From NCBI GenBank assembly GCA_021802985.1, contig JAJZQW010000011.1, forward strand, positions 5,972-49,775: a DNA stretch of 43,804 nucleotides, read 5' to 3'. Numbering within the stretch: position 1 is the first letter of the stretch; each line of letters begins with the position of its first letter. The notes below the pieces were generated by a model. The model saw only the letters and a program-made list of their open reading frames with translations. It was not told where the DNA came from and did not search any database. The DNA is from Acidobacteriota bacterium (lineage in GTDB: Bacteria > Acidobacteriota > Holophagae > Holophagales > Holophagaceae). The translations under genes were made by a program, and so were the position numbers. Positions 8,761-17,581 of this stretch are shown piece by piece.

Positions 8761-9531
8761 TCAGAGCGTGCGATAGATCCGCTCGATGCCCGTGGCTTTG
8801 CGGCCATCGGTGGTCACGAGAATGGCGTGGAGCTGGAGATCGCCTTCGGCCACTTCGTACCGGGGGCGCTGCACCTTGAGGAAGCGGCCCAGGCTGGCCT
8901 CCTTCTTCATGCCGATGACGCCGGCGTAGGGACCGGTCATGCCGATGTCCGAGACGTAGGCCGTGCCGCCGGGAAGGATCTTCGCATCGAGGGTGGGCAC
9001 ATGGGTGTGGGTGCCAAGCACGGCGGCGGCCCGGCCGTCCAGGTGGTGGCCCATGGCCTGGGCCTCGCTGGTGGCCTCGGCGTGCATGTCCACGATCACC
9101 AGGTCCGCGCGTTCCTTCTGCAGGAGGGCGTCCACGCAGCGGAAGGGGCACTCGCAGGGGGGCATGTGGACCCGGCCCATGAGGTTGACGACGAGGACCT
9201 CGGCCCCCGAGGGGGTGTGCAGCTTCACCCATCCGTTCCCGGGCGTATCCGGCGGGTGGTTGGCCGGGCGGAGCAGGCGCGGTTCCTGGCGGAAATAGGC
9301 GTCGATGCCCTTCACGTCGAAGGCGTGGTTGCCGGTGGTGATCACGTCCACCCCCAACCCGTCGAACCACTCCCGGGCGATGTTCTGGCTGATGCCGTGG
9401 CCGTGGGCGGCATTCTCGCCGTTCACCACCACGAAATCCGCAGACGTTTCCCGGCGCAGGTCCGGCAGGTGGGCTTCCACCAGTCGCCGCCCGGGTTCGC
9501 CCACCACATCGCCCAGCATGAGGATCTTCAT
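8761..9531 (-). CDS. ymdB: YmdB-family metallophosphoesterase
   Basis: A 256-residue member of the TIGR00282/YmdB family. Known members are metal-dependent 2',3'-cyclic nucleotide phosphodiesterases affecting RNA turnover and developmental switches. The N-terminus MKILMLGDVVGEPGRR and motifs NGENAAHG, TTGNHAFD, VDMHAEATSEAQAMG, LGTHTHVPTLD and SDIGMTGP cover the metal-binding residues. The family start (M-x-I-L-x-x-GDVVG) fixes ATG 9531. GGAGGG directly abuts that ATG, too close to act as a normal Shine-Dalgarno, and TAGGCT sits exactly six bases before the ATG. A leaderless transcript is therefore possible. It ends against the convergent 100-residue unknown. Confidence 0.92.
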   Translation of the reverse strand: MKILMLGDVVGEPGRRLVEAHLPDLRRETSADFVVVNGENAAHGHGISQNIAREWFDGLGVDVITTGNHAFDVKGIDAYFRQEPRLLRPANHPPDTPGNGWVKLHTPSGAEVLVVNLMGRVHMPPCECPFRCVDALLQKERADLVIVDMHAEATSEAQAMGHHLDGRAAAVLGTHTHVPTLDAKILPGGTAYVSDIGMTGPYAGVIGMKKEASLGRFLKVQRPRYEVAEGDLQLHAILVTTDGRKATGIERIYRTL

Positions 9532-9537
9532 CCCTCC

Positions 9538-9543
9538 AGCCTA
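9538..9543 (-). promoter_or_regulatory. TAGGCT six bases before ymdB ATG (candidate -10)
   Basis: On the reverse strand the order is TAGGCT, GGAGGG, ATG. If TAGGCT is a -10 element, transcription would start at or next to the ATG, giving a leaderless message. No convincing -35 is seen. Confidence 0.35.
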
Positions 9544-9596
9544 AGACGCCCCATGCACTTTGGCCACCCGGCGACGCCGGAGGGGGGGTGGCCCCT

Positions 9597-9629
9597 AACA
9601 AAAACCGGCGGCGCTGGTGCGCCGCCGGT
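9597..9629 (-). terminator. Intrinsic terminator of the TonB receptor gene
   Basis: ACCGGCGGCGC and GCGCCGCCGGT form a perfect 11-bp stem with a TGGT loop. Read on the reverse strand it is followed by TTTTGTT. It lies 20 bases past the receptor stop. Confidence 0.85.
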
Positions 9630-9649
9630 GGGTCGTTGCTGGGTTCAGA

Positions 9650-12577
9650 TCAGAAGGCGAATCGGGCGCCGATCTGGATCTGACGGGCCCCACCCTGCCA
9701 AATCTGGGACTGGTCCAGCCCGGGCGCGGCGTCGGTGCTGGCCGGCGCGGCTGTATGGATGCGGGTGGCCAGGTAGGTGTCCTGGCGGTTGAAGAGGTTG
9801 AACACATCCAGGGATGCGGTCATCTTCAGGCGCCGGGTGAGCAGGAAGTCCCGACGCAGCCCGAGGTCCAGATACAACTGAGAGCCTGTGCGGTAGGTGT
9901 TGCGACCCGAGTCCTGGCCGTTGGCGAAGAACCGGTCATTGCTATAGTTGCCATCCTTGTTCATGTCCTTGTTGTAGACCAGGCTGTACGGCGTGCCGGT
10001 CTGGTAATGGATGGACAGAGAGGTCAGGATGCCGGACAGGTTCCGATCGAGGTAGCTCATGTAGCCGGTGAGCACCTGGCGGCGATCCGTGTCGGCATAG
10101 CCCCACTGTCCGCCCAGGTTCCCGGCGTCCTGGATGGTGATGCCGGAGTAGTTGCGTTCGTTGGAGTCGCTGTCCTTGTTGATGGAGTAGGTGTAGTACA
10201 TCTGGGCATCGAAGTCGCTGCCGTCCTGGTGGTACTTCATGCTGAAGGTGTAGGCGTGGTAGAGGCTGGTGGCATCGGAGAAGTACATCCCCTCCGTGGC
10301 GTAGGCCGTATTGGGCCGGGCGGGATAGAGCAGGCGGCCGTAGGCGCCCATGGTGGGCGCGCCAATGTTCAGGTCTGCGGTGCGCTCGAGCTGGTTGCCC
10401 TTGGCGTAAGTGGCAGAAAGACCCAGGACCCACCCGCCGAAGAAGGGTCGCTCGGCGCCCACATTCACCCGGTCCGTGTAGGGATTCTTGAAGTTCGGAT
10501 TGAAGGACCAGACGCTGAACTTGGGAACCTTGGAACCGGCGCCACTTGGGAAGGAGGGGAACCAGAACGGCGTCGTGGCATTGAAGGCGGAGCCGATGGG
10601 AATGCCGAAGGTGGTGGCATCGGCGGGCTTGAAGTCCACCGAACCGGTCCGGGTGCCGTTGGCGGCATAGGCCTGGTAGAGGAAGACCGCCGGAGTGGTG
10701 CTGACGTAGCGGCCGACGCTGCCGCGGACCACGGTCCGGTCCTTGTCGAAGGCAGGCGTCCAGGTGAAGGAGAAGCGCGGGGAGAACTGGCTGTCGGTGG
10801 GAATCCTGGCCGTGGTGGCGAAGGTGGTCGCATGGCCGGCGACCCCGGCCTGGGGATCCGTCATGTCCAGGATCGGGAAGTCGGGGTTCTCCTGGCGGTC
10901 CCAGCGGAGGCCCAGGCCCAGCTTCAGGGTGTCCGTCACACGCCAATCAGCCTGGAGGTAGGCGGCTTCCTGCTTCTCGGTGGCGCTGAAGAGGCCCGCC
11001 TGCTTCACCGGGCTGTTCAATCCGAAGTTCTGCCGGTAGGTCGACCAGTTGCCGGCGCGGAAATCGGCCAGGTTGTTGAACATGTAGACACCCTGCCAGT
11101 TCCCGGCGAAGAACTCAGAGACATCGACGCTGTTGTAGTCGATGCCGCCCTTCACCTGGAAGGTGGGGGTGACGTAGCTGAGGTTCTCCTGGATCTGGGT
11201 GCGCTTGGTGGTGTAGGTGCGGTCGTAGGGGTAGGCGCCGTAGTAGCCGACGCCGCTGATGCTCACCTCGGGGACGCTGGAATACGTGGACCGGGGCATG
11301 TCGTCCTTGCTGTAGCTGACCCGGGCCTCGTTCAGCCAGTTGGCGTTGAGGACCCAGTTCCACTGCACGACATAGGCATCCGTGGTCACGTCATCGGAGG
11401 CCAGGTTCTCGTGGGCAGCCATGGTGCCCGCGCCGGTGTCGCCCGAGAACTTGGAGTGGTTGATCCGGAACTGGAGGGTCTGGTCGGTGGTGAGGTTCCA
11501 GTCGACACGGGCAAACATGGTGTCGGAATCGGCCTTGCTGGAGTAGTCGCCGCCCTTGGATAGAAGGATCGCATCGGCGGGATTGGTGGGATCGAGGATG
11601 GCCGGCCGGCTGCCACCCCAGACCTGGTGAATGGGCTTCGTGTACCGTTGGCCGTCATAGGCCACGAAGTAGAAGAGCTTGTCCTTGATGATGGGGCCGC
11701 CCGCGCTGAAGCCGAACTGCTCCTGCTTGAAGTCGCCGACGGGATTGGTGGTCGTGGAACCATTGGGCTGCTGGAGGGTGGGGCCCGCCTCGACCCAGCT
11801 CCGGGGGCGCATGTAGTAGAAGAGGCTGCCGCCGAAGTCGTTGGTGCCGTTCTTGGTGATGGCGTTCACGTAGCCGCCGCCCATGCGGCCGAATTCGGCC
11901 GAGGCGCCATCGGTGACCACCTGGTACTCGCGGATGGCTTCGATGGAGATGGTGAAGGGGGTCTTGCCCTCGGCGGCCCCGAGGGCGCCCCCGAAGAAGG
12001 GTTCGTTGTTGTCGGCGCCGTCGATGTTGATGGAGGTGTTCACACCGCGCTGGCCGGCGATGGCCAGGTTGCCGCGGCTGCTGTCCACCACCACCTGGGG
12101 GGCCAAGGTGGCCAGGTTGGTGAAGGAGCGGTTCAGGACGGGCAGGTTGGTAAGGTTGTCCGGGGAGATGAAGGCGGCGGCACTGGCGCGATCGGCATCC
12201 ACCTGGGCGGTGGCGGCCACCACCTCGACGACGGCGCCGGTTTCGGGGGCCAGTCGCACGGTCAGGGGGGCGGCATCGCCCAGGTTCAGATCGACCTTCA
12301 CGTTGCTGGCGGTCTGGAAGCCGGCCTTCGTGACAGTCACCTGATAGGGGCCCACGGGGAGGGTCGTCGCCAGGTAGCGGCCGTTGGCATCGGTCTGCAC
12401 CGTGCGCAGGAAGCCGGTTTCCATGTTCCGAATGGTCACGTTGGCGCCGGGAATCGCTGCGCCCTGCCGGTCGAGTACTCGACCGGCGAGCTGGGCCGTG
12501 ACGCCCTGCGCGATGAGGGGGGCCGCTGCGACCAGCAGAGCCAGGATGGATATGCCGCGTATATGCCTAGGACGCAT
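9650..12577 (-). CDS. TonB-dependent receptor, Oar-like, with carboxypeptidase-like regulatory domain
   Basis: A 975-residue outer-membrane receptor or transporter. In order: signal peptide (MRPRHIRGISILALLVAAAPLIAQG); a CarboxypepD_reg-like beta-sandwich at about 27-110 (GRVLDRQGAAIPGANVTIRN, GRYLATTLPVGPYQVTV); a plug domain at about 120-235 with NLPVLNRSFTNLA and NIDGADNNEPFFGG; and a long beta-barrel ending in IQIGARFAF with terminal phenylalanine. This architecture is abundant in Acidobacteriota and used for uptake of large or oligomeric ligands; the ligand here is unknown. GGAGGA precedes ATG 12577. Upstream on the same strand TGTAAT (12656-12661) could be a -10 with a leader of about 75 bases. 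It has its own terminator, so it is probably monocistronic. Confidence 0.92.
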   Translation of the reverse strand: MRPRHIRGISILALLVAAAPLIAQGVTAQLAGRVLDRQGAAIPGANVTIRNMETGFLRTVQTDANGRYLATTLPVGPYQVTVTKAGFQTASNVKVDLNLGDAAPLTVRLAPETGAVVEVVAATAQVDADRASAAAFISPDNLTNLPVLNRSFTNLATLAPQVVVDSSRGNLAIAGQRGVNTSINIDGADNNEPFFGGALGAAEGKTPFTISIEAIREYQVVTDGASAEFGRMGGGYVNAITKNGTNDFGGSLFYYMRPRSWVEAGPTLQQPNGSTTTNPVGDFKQEQFGFSAGGPIIKDKLFYFVAYDGQRYTKPIHQVWGGSRPAILDPTNPADAILLSKGGDYSSKADSDTMFARVDWNLTTDQTLQFRINHSKFSGDTGAGTMAAHENLASDDVTTDAYVVQWNWVLNANWLNEARVSYSKDDMPRSTYSSVPEVSISGVGYYGAYPYDRTYTTKRTQIQENLSYVTPTFQVKGGIDYNSVDVSEFFAGNWQGVYMFNNLADFRAGNWSTYRQNFGLNSPVKQAGLFSATEKQEAAYLQADWRVTDTLKLGLGLRWDRQENPDFPILDMTDPQAGVAGHATTFATTARIPTDSQFSPRFSFTWTPAFDKDRTVVRGSVGRYVSTTPAVFLYQAYAANGTRTGSVDFKPADATTFGIPIGSAFNATTPFWFPSFPSGAGSKVPKFSVWSFNPNFKNPYTDRVNVGAERPFFGGWVLGLSATYAKGNQLERTADLNIGAPTMGAYGRLLYPARPNTAYATEGMYFSDATSLYHAYTFSMKYHQDGSDFDAQMYYTYSINKDSDSNERNYSGITIQDAGNLGGQWGYADTDRRQVLTGYMSYLDRNLSGILTSLSIHYQTGTPYSLVYNKDMNKDGNYSNDRFFANGQDSGRNTYRTGSQLYLDLGLRRDFLLTRRLKMTASLDVFNLFNRQDTYLATRIHTAAPASTDAAPGLDQSQIWQGGARQIQIGARFAF

Positions 12578-12754
12578 GGAAAGTTCCTCCTGCGCCTAGG
12601 CTAGCGGAGAGGCCCCGTAAGCAAAAGGGACCATTCGGTCTGGGAACGAAAACATTACAATCGACATCCCAAGGTCACACGGGGCGTCACGCGTTGAGAC
12701 AGACTCTCTTCGGAGGCGGACCCTGATAGGCTTCAAGCTTCCCACGGGATCCGC

Positions 12755-14494
12755 ATGAAACTGGCCACCCTCGCCCTGGCACTCTTCCTCCCTCTCGCCG
12801 CCCAGGCTCCGGCCACCATGCCCCTTTCCGAGATCCGGGCCGGGATGAAGGGCTACGGGAAGACCGTCTTCCAGGGGGGCAAGATCGATCGGTTCGAGTT
12901 CGAGGTGGTCGGGGTTCAGCGGAACGCCTATCCGGGTCGGGGCCGGATCATGGTGAAGGCCAGCGGCGGCCCCCTGGCCCAGACCGGGATCCTGGCTGGC
13001 ATGAGCGGCAGCCCTTGTTATATCAACGGCAAGCTGATCGGGGCCCTCAGCACCGGCATCCAGTTCGAGAAGGACGCCATCGGGGGCGTCACGCCCATTG
13101 GCGAAATGCTGGACCAGCTGCGGGACATCCCGGACACCCCCCCCAGCCACACACCGCTCATCCTGCCGAAACTGGCGCCTCCCCAGGTTCTCAAGTCCGC
13201 CCTGATGGGAAAGATGATTCCCCTGGATGTCCTGATGGGCGGGTCGGAGGCCGAGGCCCTCCCCATGGCCGTGGCGGGCACGCCGCTGACCCCCGAGACC
13301 CAGAAGCTGTGGGAGGGGCTGCCCATCCGGTTTGTGGCGGGGCCCGCCCTGTCTCCTACCGTCGGCGGGGAGGAGGCCAGCCCCCTGGAACCCGGTGGCA
13401 TGGCGGCCATCTCCCTCATGCAGGGGGACCTGGACATGACAGCGGCGGGGACGATTACCTACGTCTCCGGGAAACGGGTGCTCCTCTTCGGCCACCAGCT
13501 ATTCAATCTGGGCGCCGTGGATCTGCCCCTGTGGTCGGCCACCGTGGCCACCGTGGTGCCGAGCTACTCCAGTTCCTTCAAGATGGCCATGCCCGTGGCC
13601 CAGGTAGGTGCCCTCCGGCTGGACCGCAGCTCCGGCGTGGCGGGCCTCCTGGGCGCCGTGCCCCACATGGTGCCCCTGCGCGTGGGGCTGAACCTGGGCG
13701 GGCGGAAGACCCTGAACTTCCGGTTCGAGATCATGGACAACCCGATCCTCACCCCCGTGCTGGCCGCCACCGCCGTGACCCAGGTGCTCGACAGCAACAT
13801 CCGGGGCGCGGGGTTCCAGAGCCTCTCCCTGCAGGGCAACATCAAGCTGGCCGGCCAGTCGCCCATCCAGGTGGAGAACGTCATCGCGGACTTGAACGCC
13901 AGCCGCATGGCCCAGTACGTCGGGGGCATGCTCCAGGCCGTGACCCTCAACCCCTTCGAGAAGCCGGTCATCGAAGGGATCTCCCTGAACATCAAGGCGG
14001 AGGAGCGCCTGGAACTCGCGGGCATCGCGGGGATCCGGCTGCTCAAGGCCCGGGCCAAGCGCGGGGAAGTGCTCCCCGTCCTGGTGACCCTGCAGAACAT
14101 CCAGGGGGTCCGGGAGACGGCCACCTTCAACATCCAGGTGCCCCCCTCCGCGGCCAAAGGCAAGGCCATCCTCATGGTGGGTGATGGCCTTAGCCTCATG
14201 GCCGCAGATCCCGACCAGCGGGCCATCGAGGTGGCCAGCCTGAGTGACGTGGTGCACCTCCTCAATGGCGCCATGCGGAACAACCATGCCTATGCCCTCC
14301 TGGTGCAGACCCAGCCCGGCGCGGGGTTGCGGGGCAGCCGCATCGAGGGCATTCCGCCCACCATCGCGACGCTGGTGAGTGGCGATGGCGCCAGCAGCGA
14401 TAACCGGCTGCAGCGGCGCATCATCGGACGGGCCGTGCTGCCCCTGGACCGCGAAGTCCGGGGCCTCAGCCAGATGGAAGTCGAAATCGAGTAG
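12755..14494 (+). CDS. SpoIVB-type S55 peptidase domain protein, secreted
   Basis: A 579-residue exported protein. A signal peptide (MKLATLALALFLPLAAQA) is followed by the segment typical of non-sporulating S55 homologues: PLSEIRAGMKGYGKTVFQG, FEVVGVQRN, then GMSGSP at residues 82-87 and NGKLIGAL, GVTPIGEML. A second conserved block, VLLFGHQLFNLGAVDLPLW (about 244-262), supplies a likely catalytic histidine. The C-terminal 250 residues are beta-rich and unassigned. Known S55 enzymes are serine peptidases in sporulation signalling; the role outside spore formers is unclear. The next gene starts 57 bases downstream and probably shares its transcript. TAGGCT at 12727-12732 may be its -10. Confidence 0.82.
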   Translation: MKLATLALALFLPLAAQAPATMPLSEIRAGMKGYGKTVFQGGKIDRFEFEVVGVQRNAYPGRGRIMVKASGGPLAQTGILAGMSGSPCYINGKLIGALSTGIQFEKDAIGGVTPIGEMLDQLRDIPDTPPSHTPLILPKLAPPQVLKSALMGKMIPLDVLMGGSEAEALPMAVAGTPLTPETQKLWEGLPIRFVAGPALSPTVGGEEASPLEPGGMAAISLMQGDLDMTAAGTITYVSGKRVLLFGHQLFNLGAVDLPLWSATVATVVPSYSSSFKMAMPVAQVGALRLDRSSGVAGLLGAVPHMVPLRVGLNLGGRKTLNFRFEIMDNPILTPVLAATAVTQVLDSNIRGAGFQSLSLQGNIKLAGQSPIQVENVIADLNASRMAQYVGGMLQAVTLNPFEKPVIEGISLNIKAEERLELAGIAGIRLLKARAKRGEVLPVLVTLQNIQGVRETATFNIQVPPSAAKGKAILMVGDGLSLMAADPDQRAIEVASLSDVVHLLNGAMRNNHAYALLVQTQPGAGLRGSRIEGIPPTIATLVSGDGASSDNRLQRRIIGRAVLPLDREVRGLSQMEVEIE

Positions 14495-14550
14495 GCGGTC
14501 GTCCCGACCTGTTGGCAGTTGACCTTGCTGGGCATTCACGAAAGGGAACC

Positions 14551-16650
14551 ATGCGCTGGATGAAGCTCCTTCTCCCCGCGGTCCTGGGCATGACGCTGGC
14601 CGCGGATCAGCCCACTGCCACCTTCTCCTCCTTCAATGACTGGCTGGGCGCCGAGACCCGGGGCGTCCGCATCGGCGCAGACGGGACGCTGCGTCTCGCC
14701 CCCAGCCTGCGCCGGGTGGCGCAGATTCCCGAGGGGGTCATCTGGGCCGCGGTCCCTGACGGGGCCGGGGGCGCCTACCTGTCGGCGGGGACCGAAGGGA
14801 AGCTCTTCCACTACACCGGTGGCCAGGTCCGCCCAGTGGGCCAGGTCAAGGGCGGCATCGTGTTCGCGATGGCCCGGCTGGGGCAGGATCTCATCGTGGC
14901 GCCCACCGGCGAAGGGAAGCTGCTGCGCGTGGCCCCGAACGGTGATGTGAAGCCCTTCGCCGACATCGAGGCCAAGGTGGTTTGGGCCCTGGCGGTGGAT
15001 GGGGACAACGTGCTGGCCGCCGGCGGTGCCGAGCGCGGCGCGGTGCTGGTCCAGGCCCGGGCGGGATCGAGCCGGCTCCTGGCCAGCCTGCCGGACGAGA
15101 CGGCCTTCACGGCCCTGGTCGCGGACGGGCAGGGCGGCTGGTATCTGGGCAGCCATGGCCGCGGCCTGGTGCTGCGGTACAACCGCCAGGGGGACCACCT
15201 CGAGACCCTGATGGATACGCCCTTCGAAGAGGTGCGGGCCCTGGCGGTGGCGGATGGGCAGCTCTTCATCGGGGCCGACAACGGCCTCACGCCGAAGTTC
15301 AGCACCGGTCAGTTGGAGCGCCGGGAGGGCTACCTCCAGGCCTCGGAGCTGGGCACCGCCACCCGCTCCGCCGTGATCCGGATGGACCGGGACCGGGTTC
15401 CCGAGACGCTCTGGCAGAGTGCCCAGAGCCAGGTCTACGCCTTGACGGTCTGGAAGGGGCAGCTGCTGGTGGGAACGGGCAACCGTTCGCGGATCTTCGG
15501 GATCCCCCTCGGGGCGGACCGGCGGACCGATCCCTTCGCCTCGCTGCAGGAACTGGGCACGGCCCAGGCGACGGCTTTCCTGCCCTCGGGCGGGGATCTG
15601 CTGGTGGTGGGCTCCAACCCCGCCGAGTTGCACCTGCTGTCGGAGGCCCAGGCCACCGAGGGCACGCTGGAATCCCGCATCATCAAGGCCGCGCCCCTGG
15701 CCGACTGGGGCCGGGCCTACCTGACGGCCGAAACGCCGCAGGGCACCAAGGTCGAGCTTCAGTTCCGCACGGGCAGCACCGAGACGCCCGATGCCACCTG
15801 GAGCCCCTGGACGCCGCCGCTCCTCAGCGGGGAGCGGCCGGCCCTGCCACCCTCCCGGTTCGCCCAGTTCCGCCTGCGGCTGTCCAGCACCCGGGGAGGC
15901 GCCACGCCCCTGGTGGAAGGGGTCACCCTGCACTGGGCCCCGCGCAACCTGGCCCCGGTGTGGGAGGGCGTGGACATCATGCCGCCCGGGCTGATCATCA
16001 CCCGGAATGCGCCGCCGGAGGATATCGGCATCGAGCGCGTGCCCCTGGAGACACAGAAGCTCATCCCGGCCCTGGGCTATGCCGGTGCCGAAAAGCGGAG
16101 CTTCCGGCGGGGCGGCCAAAGCTTCGTGTTCCGCGTCAACGACCCCAATGGGGACACCCTGGCCTTCGACCTCCGGCTGATCCCCGACCATGGCGCTCCG
16201 CTGCCGCTGGAGAAGGGCTGGAAGGAGAAGTTCTTCAGCTTCGATACCCTGCCCGTGCCCGATGGCAGCTACCGGCTGGAGATCACCGCCACTGATGCGC
16301 CCACGGAGCCCTTCAATACCGCACTCACCAGCCTCTGGCTCACGCCGCCCTTCATCATCGACCACACCCCCCCGGCCATCTCCGAACTCTCTGCCACATC
16401 CGAGGGGGGCGGCGTGCGGATCCGCTTCACTGGAAAGGACGAGACCTCGATCCTGAAGGAGGCCGCGGTCAGCGCGGATGGCGAACACTGGCTACAGATC
16501 GTCCCCGATGACCGGGTGTTCGACCAGCAGCAGGAGCGCTTCGACGTCCTGGTGCCGCGGGACCTGGTGCGGGGCGACCGGATCCTGGTGAAGGTGGTGG
16601 ACCAGAACAACAACGAACAGACCGCCGCCGTCACGGTTGGAGCCAAGTGA
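14551..16650 (+). CDS. Secreted beta-propeller / Ig-like domain protein
   Basis: A 699-residue protein of unknown function with a signal peptide (MRWMKLLLPAVLGMTLAA). Residues about 40-390 contain repeated short blades (GVIWAAVPDGAGGAYLSAG, GKVVWALAVDGDNVLAAGG-like, VRALAVADGQLFIGADNG, VYALTVWKGQLLVGTG) resembling WD40/NHL-type propellers. The rest looks like Ig/fibronectin-type beta sandwiches (FRVNDPNGDTLAFDLRL, PDGSYRLEITATD). The ATG at 14551 follows AAAGGGA, so the track's TTG start at 14512 is rejected. It sits directly after the S55 peptidase gene, implying a shared periplasmic or surface role, possibly as partner or substrate. It ends before a strong bidirectional terminator. Confidence 0.75.
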   Translation: MRWMKLLLPAVLGMTLAADQPTATFSSFNDWLGAETRGVRIGADGTLRLAPSLRRVAQIPEGVIWAAVPDGAGGAYLSAGTEGKLFHYTGGQVRPVGQVKGGIVFAMARLGQDLIVAPTGEGKLLRVAPNGDVKPFADIEAKVVWALAVDGDNVLAAGGAERGAVLVQARAGSSRLLASLPDETAFTALVADGQGGWYLGSHGRGLVLRYNRQGDHLETLMDTPFEEVRALAVADGQLFIGADNGLTPKFSTGQLERREGYLQASELGTATRSAVIRMDRDRVPETLWQSAQSQVYALTVWKGQLLVGTGNRSRIFGIPLGADRRTDPFASLQELGTAQATAFLPSGGDLLVVGSNPAELHLLSEAQATEGTLESRIIKAAPLADWGRAYLTAETPQGTKVELQFRTGSTETPDATWSPWTPPLLSGERPALPPSRFAQFRLRLSSTRGGATPLVEGVTLHWAPRNLAPVWEGVDIMPPGLIITRNAPPEDIGIERVPLETQKLIPALGYAGAEKRSFRRGGQSFVFRVNDPNGDTLAFDLRLIPDHGAPLPLEKGWKEKFFSFDTLPVPDGSYRLEITATDAPTEPFNTALTSLWLTPPFIIDHTPPAISELSATSEGGGVRIRFTGKDETSILKEAAVSADGEHWLQIVPDDRVFDQQQERFDVLVPRDLVRGDRILVKVVDQNNNEQTAAVTVGAK

Positions 16651-16664
16651 TCGGCATTCCAGCG

Positions 16665-16702
16665 CGCAGAAAAACGGGGCCTGCGGGCCCCGTTTTTCTG
16701 CG
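16665..16702. terminator. Strong bidirectional terminator
   Basis: CGCAGAAAAACGGGGCC pairs perfectly over 17 bp with GGCCCCGTTTTTCTGCG around a TGCG loop. The A5/T5 runs inside the stem provide U-tracts in both directions. It separates the convergent propeller gene and crotonase gene. Confidence 0.88.
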
Positions 16703-16714
16703 TCCCGGGGAAAC

Positions 16715-17491
16715 CTACAGCCCCTTGAACTGCGCGGCCCGCTTCTCCAGGAAGGCATCCATGCCTTCCTGCATGTCCTGGGTGGCGGCCAGCAGCCCGA
16801 AGAGGGCGGCCTCGTACTGCTGGCCCTGATCCTGGGGCATCTCGATGCCCTCGTTCACGGCGGCGAGGGCGCTGCGCAGGGCCAGTGGGCCACGGGAGAG
16901 GATGGTTCTCGCCAGCTTTTCGGCCCCTGCCTTCAGCTCGGCCAGGGGAAACACGCGGCTCACGAGGCCGGCCCGCAGGGCGTCGGCAGCGGGCAGCATC
17001 TCGCCGCTGAGGATGAGGTCCAGGGCCACGCCCTTGCCCACGAGGCGCGGCAGACGCTGGGTGCCCCCATAGCCCGGGATGATGCCGAGGCTCACCTCAG
17101 GCAGGCCGAAGCGGGCGTTCTCGCTGGCGATGCGGATGTGGCAGGCCAGGGCCAGCTCACAGCCGCCACCCAGCGCGAAGCCGTTGACGGCGGCGATGAC
17201 GGGTTTGGGCATGGACTCGATGCGCTGGAAGACGGCCTGGCCGCGCAGGGCCTGGATCCGGGCGCTGGCGGTGTCGAGGGACTTCAGTTCGGCGATGTCG
17301 GCGCCCGCCACGAAGGCCTTCTCGCCGGCGCCGGTGACGATCACCGCGCCCACCCGGTCGTCCTGTTCCAGATCCGCGAAGACCTGCTCCAGCTCCTTCA
17401 GCACGTCGTTGTTCAGGGCGTTGAGCTTCTCCGGGCGCTGGATGGTCACCCAGGCGAGGCGGTCGACGATATCGATGGTGAGGAAGGCCAT
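16715..17491 (-). CDS. crt: Enoyl-CoA hydratase / crotonase
   Basis: Adds water across the double bond of short 2-enoyl-CoAs such as crotonyl-CoA; cytoplasmic. The 258-residue length is standard. Visible motifs are RPEKLNALN, the oxyanion-hole segment AFVAGADIAEL, NGFALGGGCELALACHIRIAS (first catalytic Glu), and FGLPEVSLGIIPGYGGTQRLPRLVG (second catalytic Glu). GGGAG lies before ATG 17491. Together with hbd (6.3 kb) and the acyl-CoA dehydrogenase (20.2 kb) it gives three steps between acetoacetyl-CoA and butyryl-CoA, though the genes are not contiguous. The symbol is by family; the chain-length preference cannot be read from sequence. Confidence 0.9.
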   Translation of the reverse strand: MAFLTIDIVDRLAWVTIQRPEKLNALNNDVLKELEQVFADLEQDDRVGAVIVTGAGEKAFVAGADIAELKSLDTASARIQALRGQAVFQRIESMPKPVIAAVNGFALGGGCELALACHIRIASENARFGLPEVSLGIIPGYGGTQRLPRLVGKGVALDLILSGEMLPAADALRAGLVSRVFPLAELKAGAEKLARTILSRGPLALRSALAAVNEGIEMPQDQGQQYEAALFGLLAATQDMQEGMDAFLEKRAAQFKGL

Positions 17492-17581
17492 GGAAACTCC
17501 CGTGGAAAGGGTCAGTGTAGATGATGGCTATCCTGTATATCTCGATTCGTCCACCATGCCTATCCAGCAGGGGAACCCTCC

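Noticed and set aside
9617-11563. 648-residue forward ORF opposite the TonB receptor
   Set aside because: Antisense shadow rich in Val, Gly, His and Glu; the reverse strand is an obvious receptor.
14536-16488. 650-residue reverse ORF opposite the propeller gene
   Set aside because: Antisense shadow with Arg/Gly/Pro/Gln-rich sequence and no recognisable motif; the forward gene has a signal peptide, a ribosome-binding site and a terminator.
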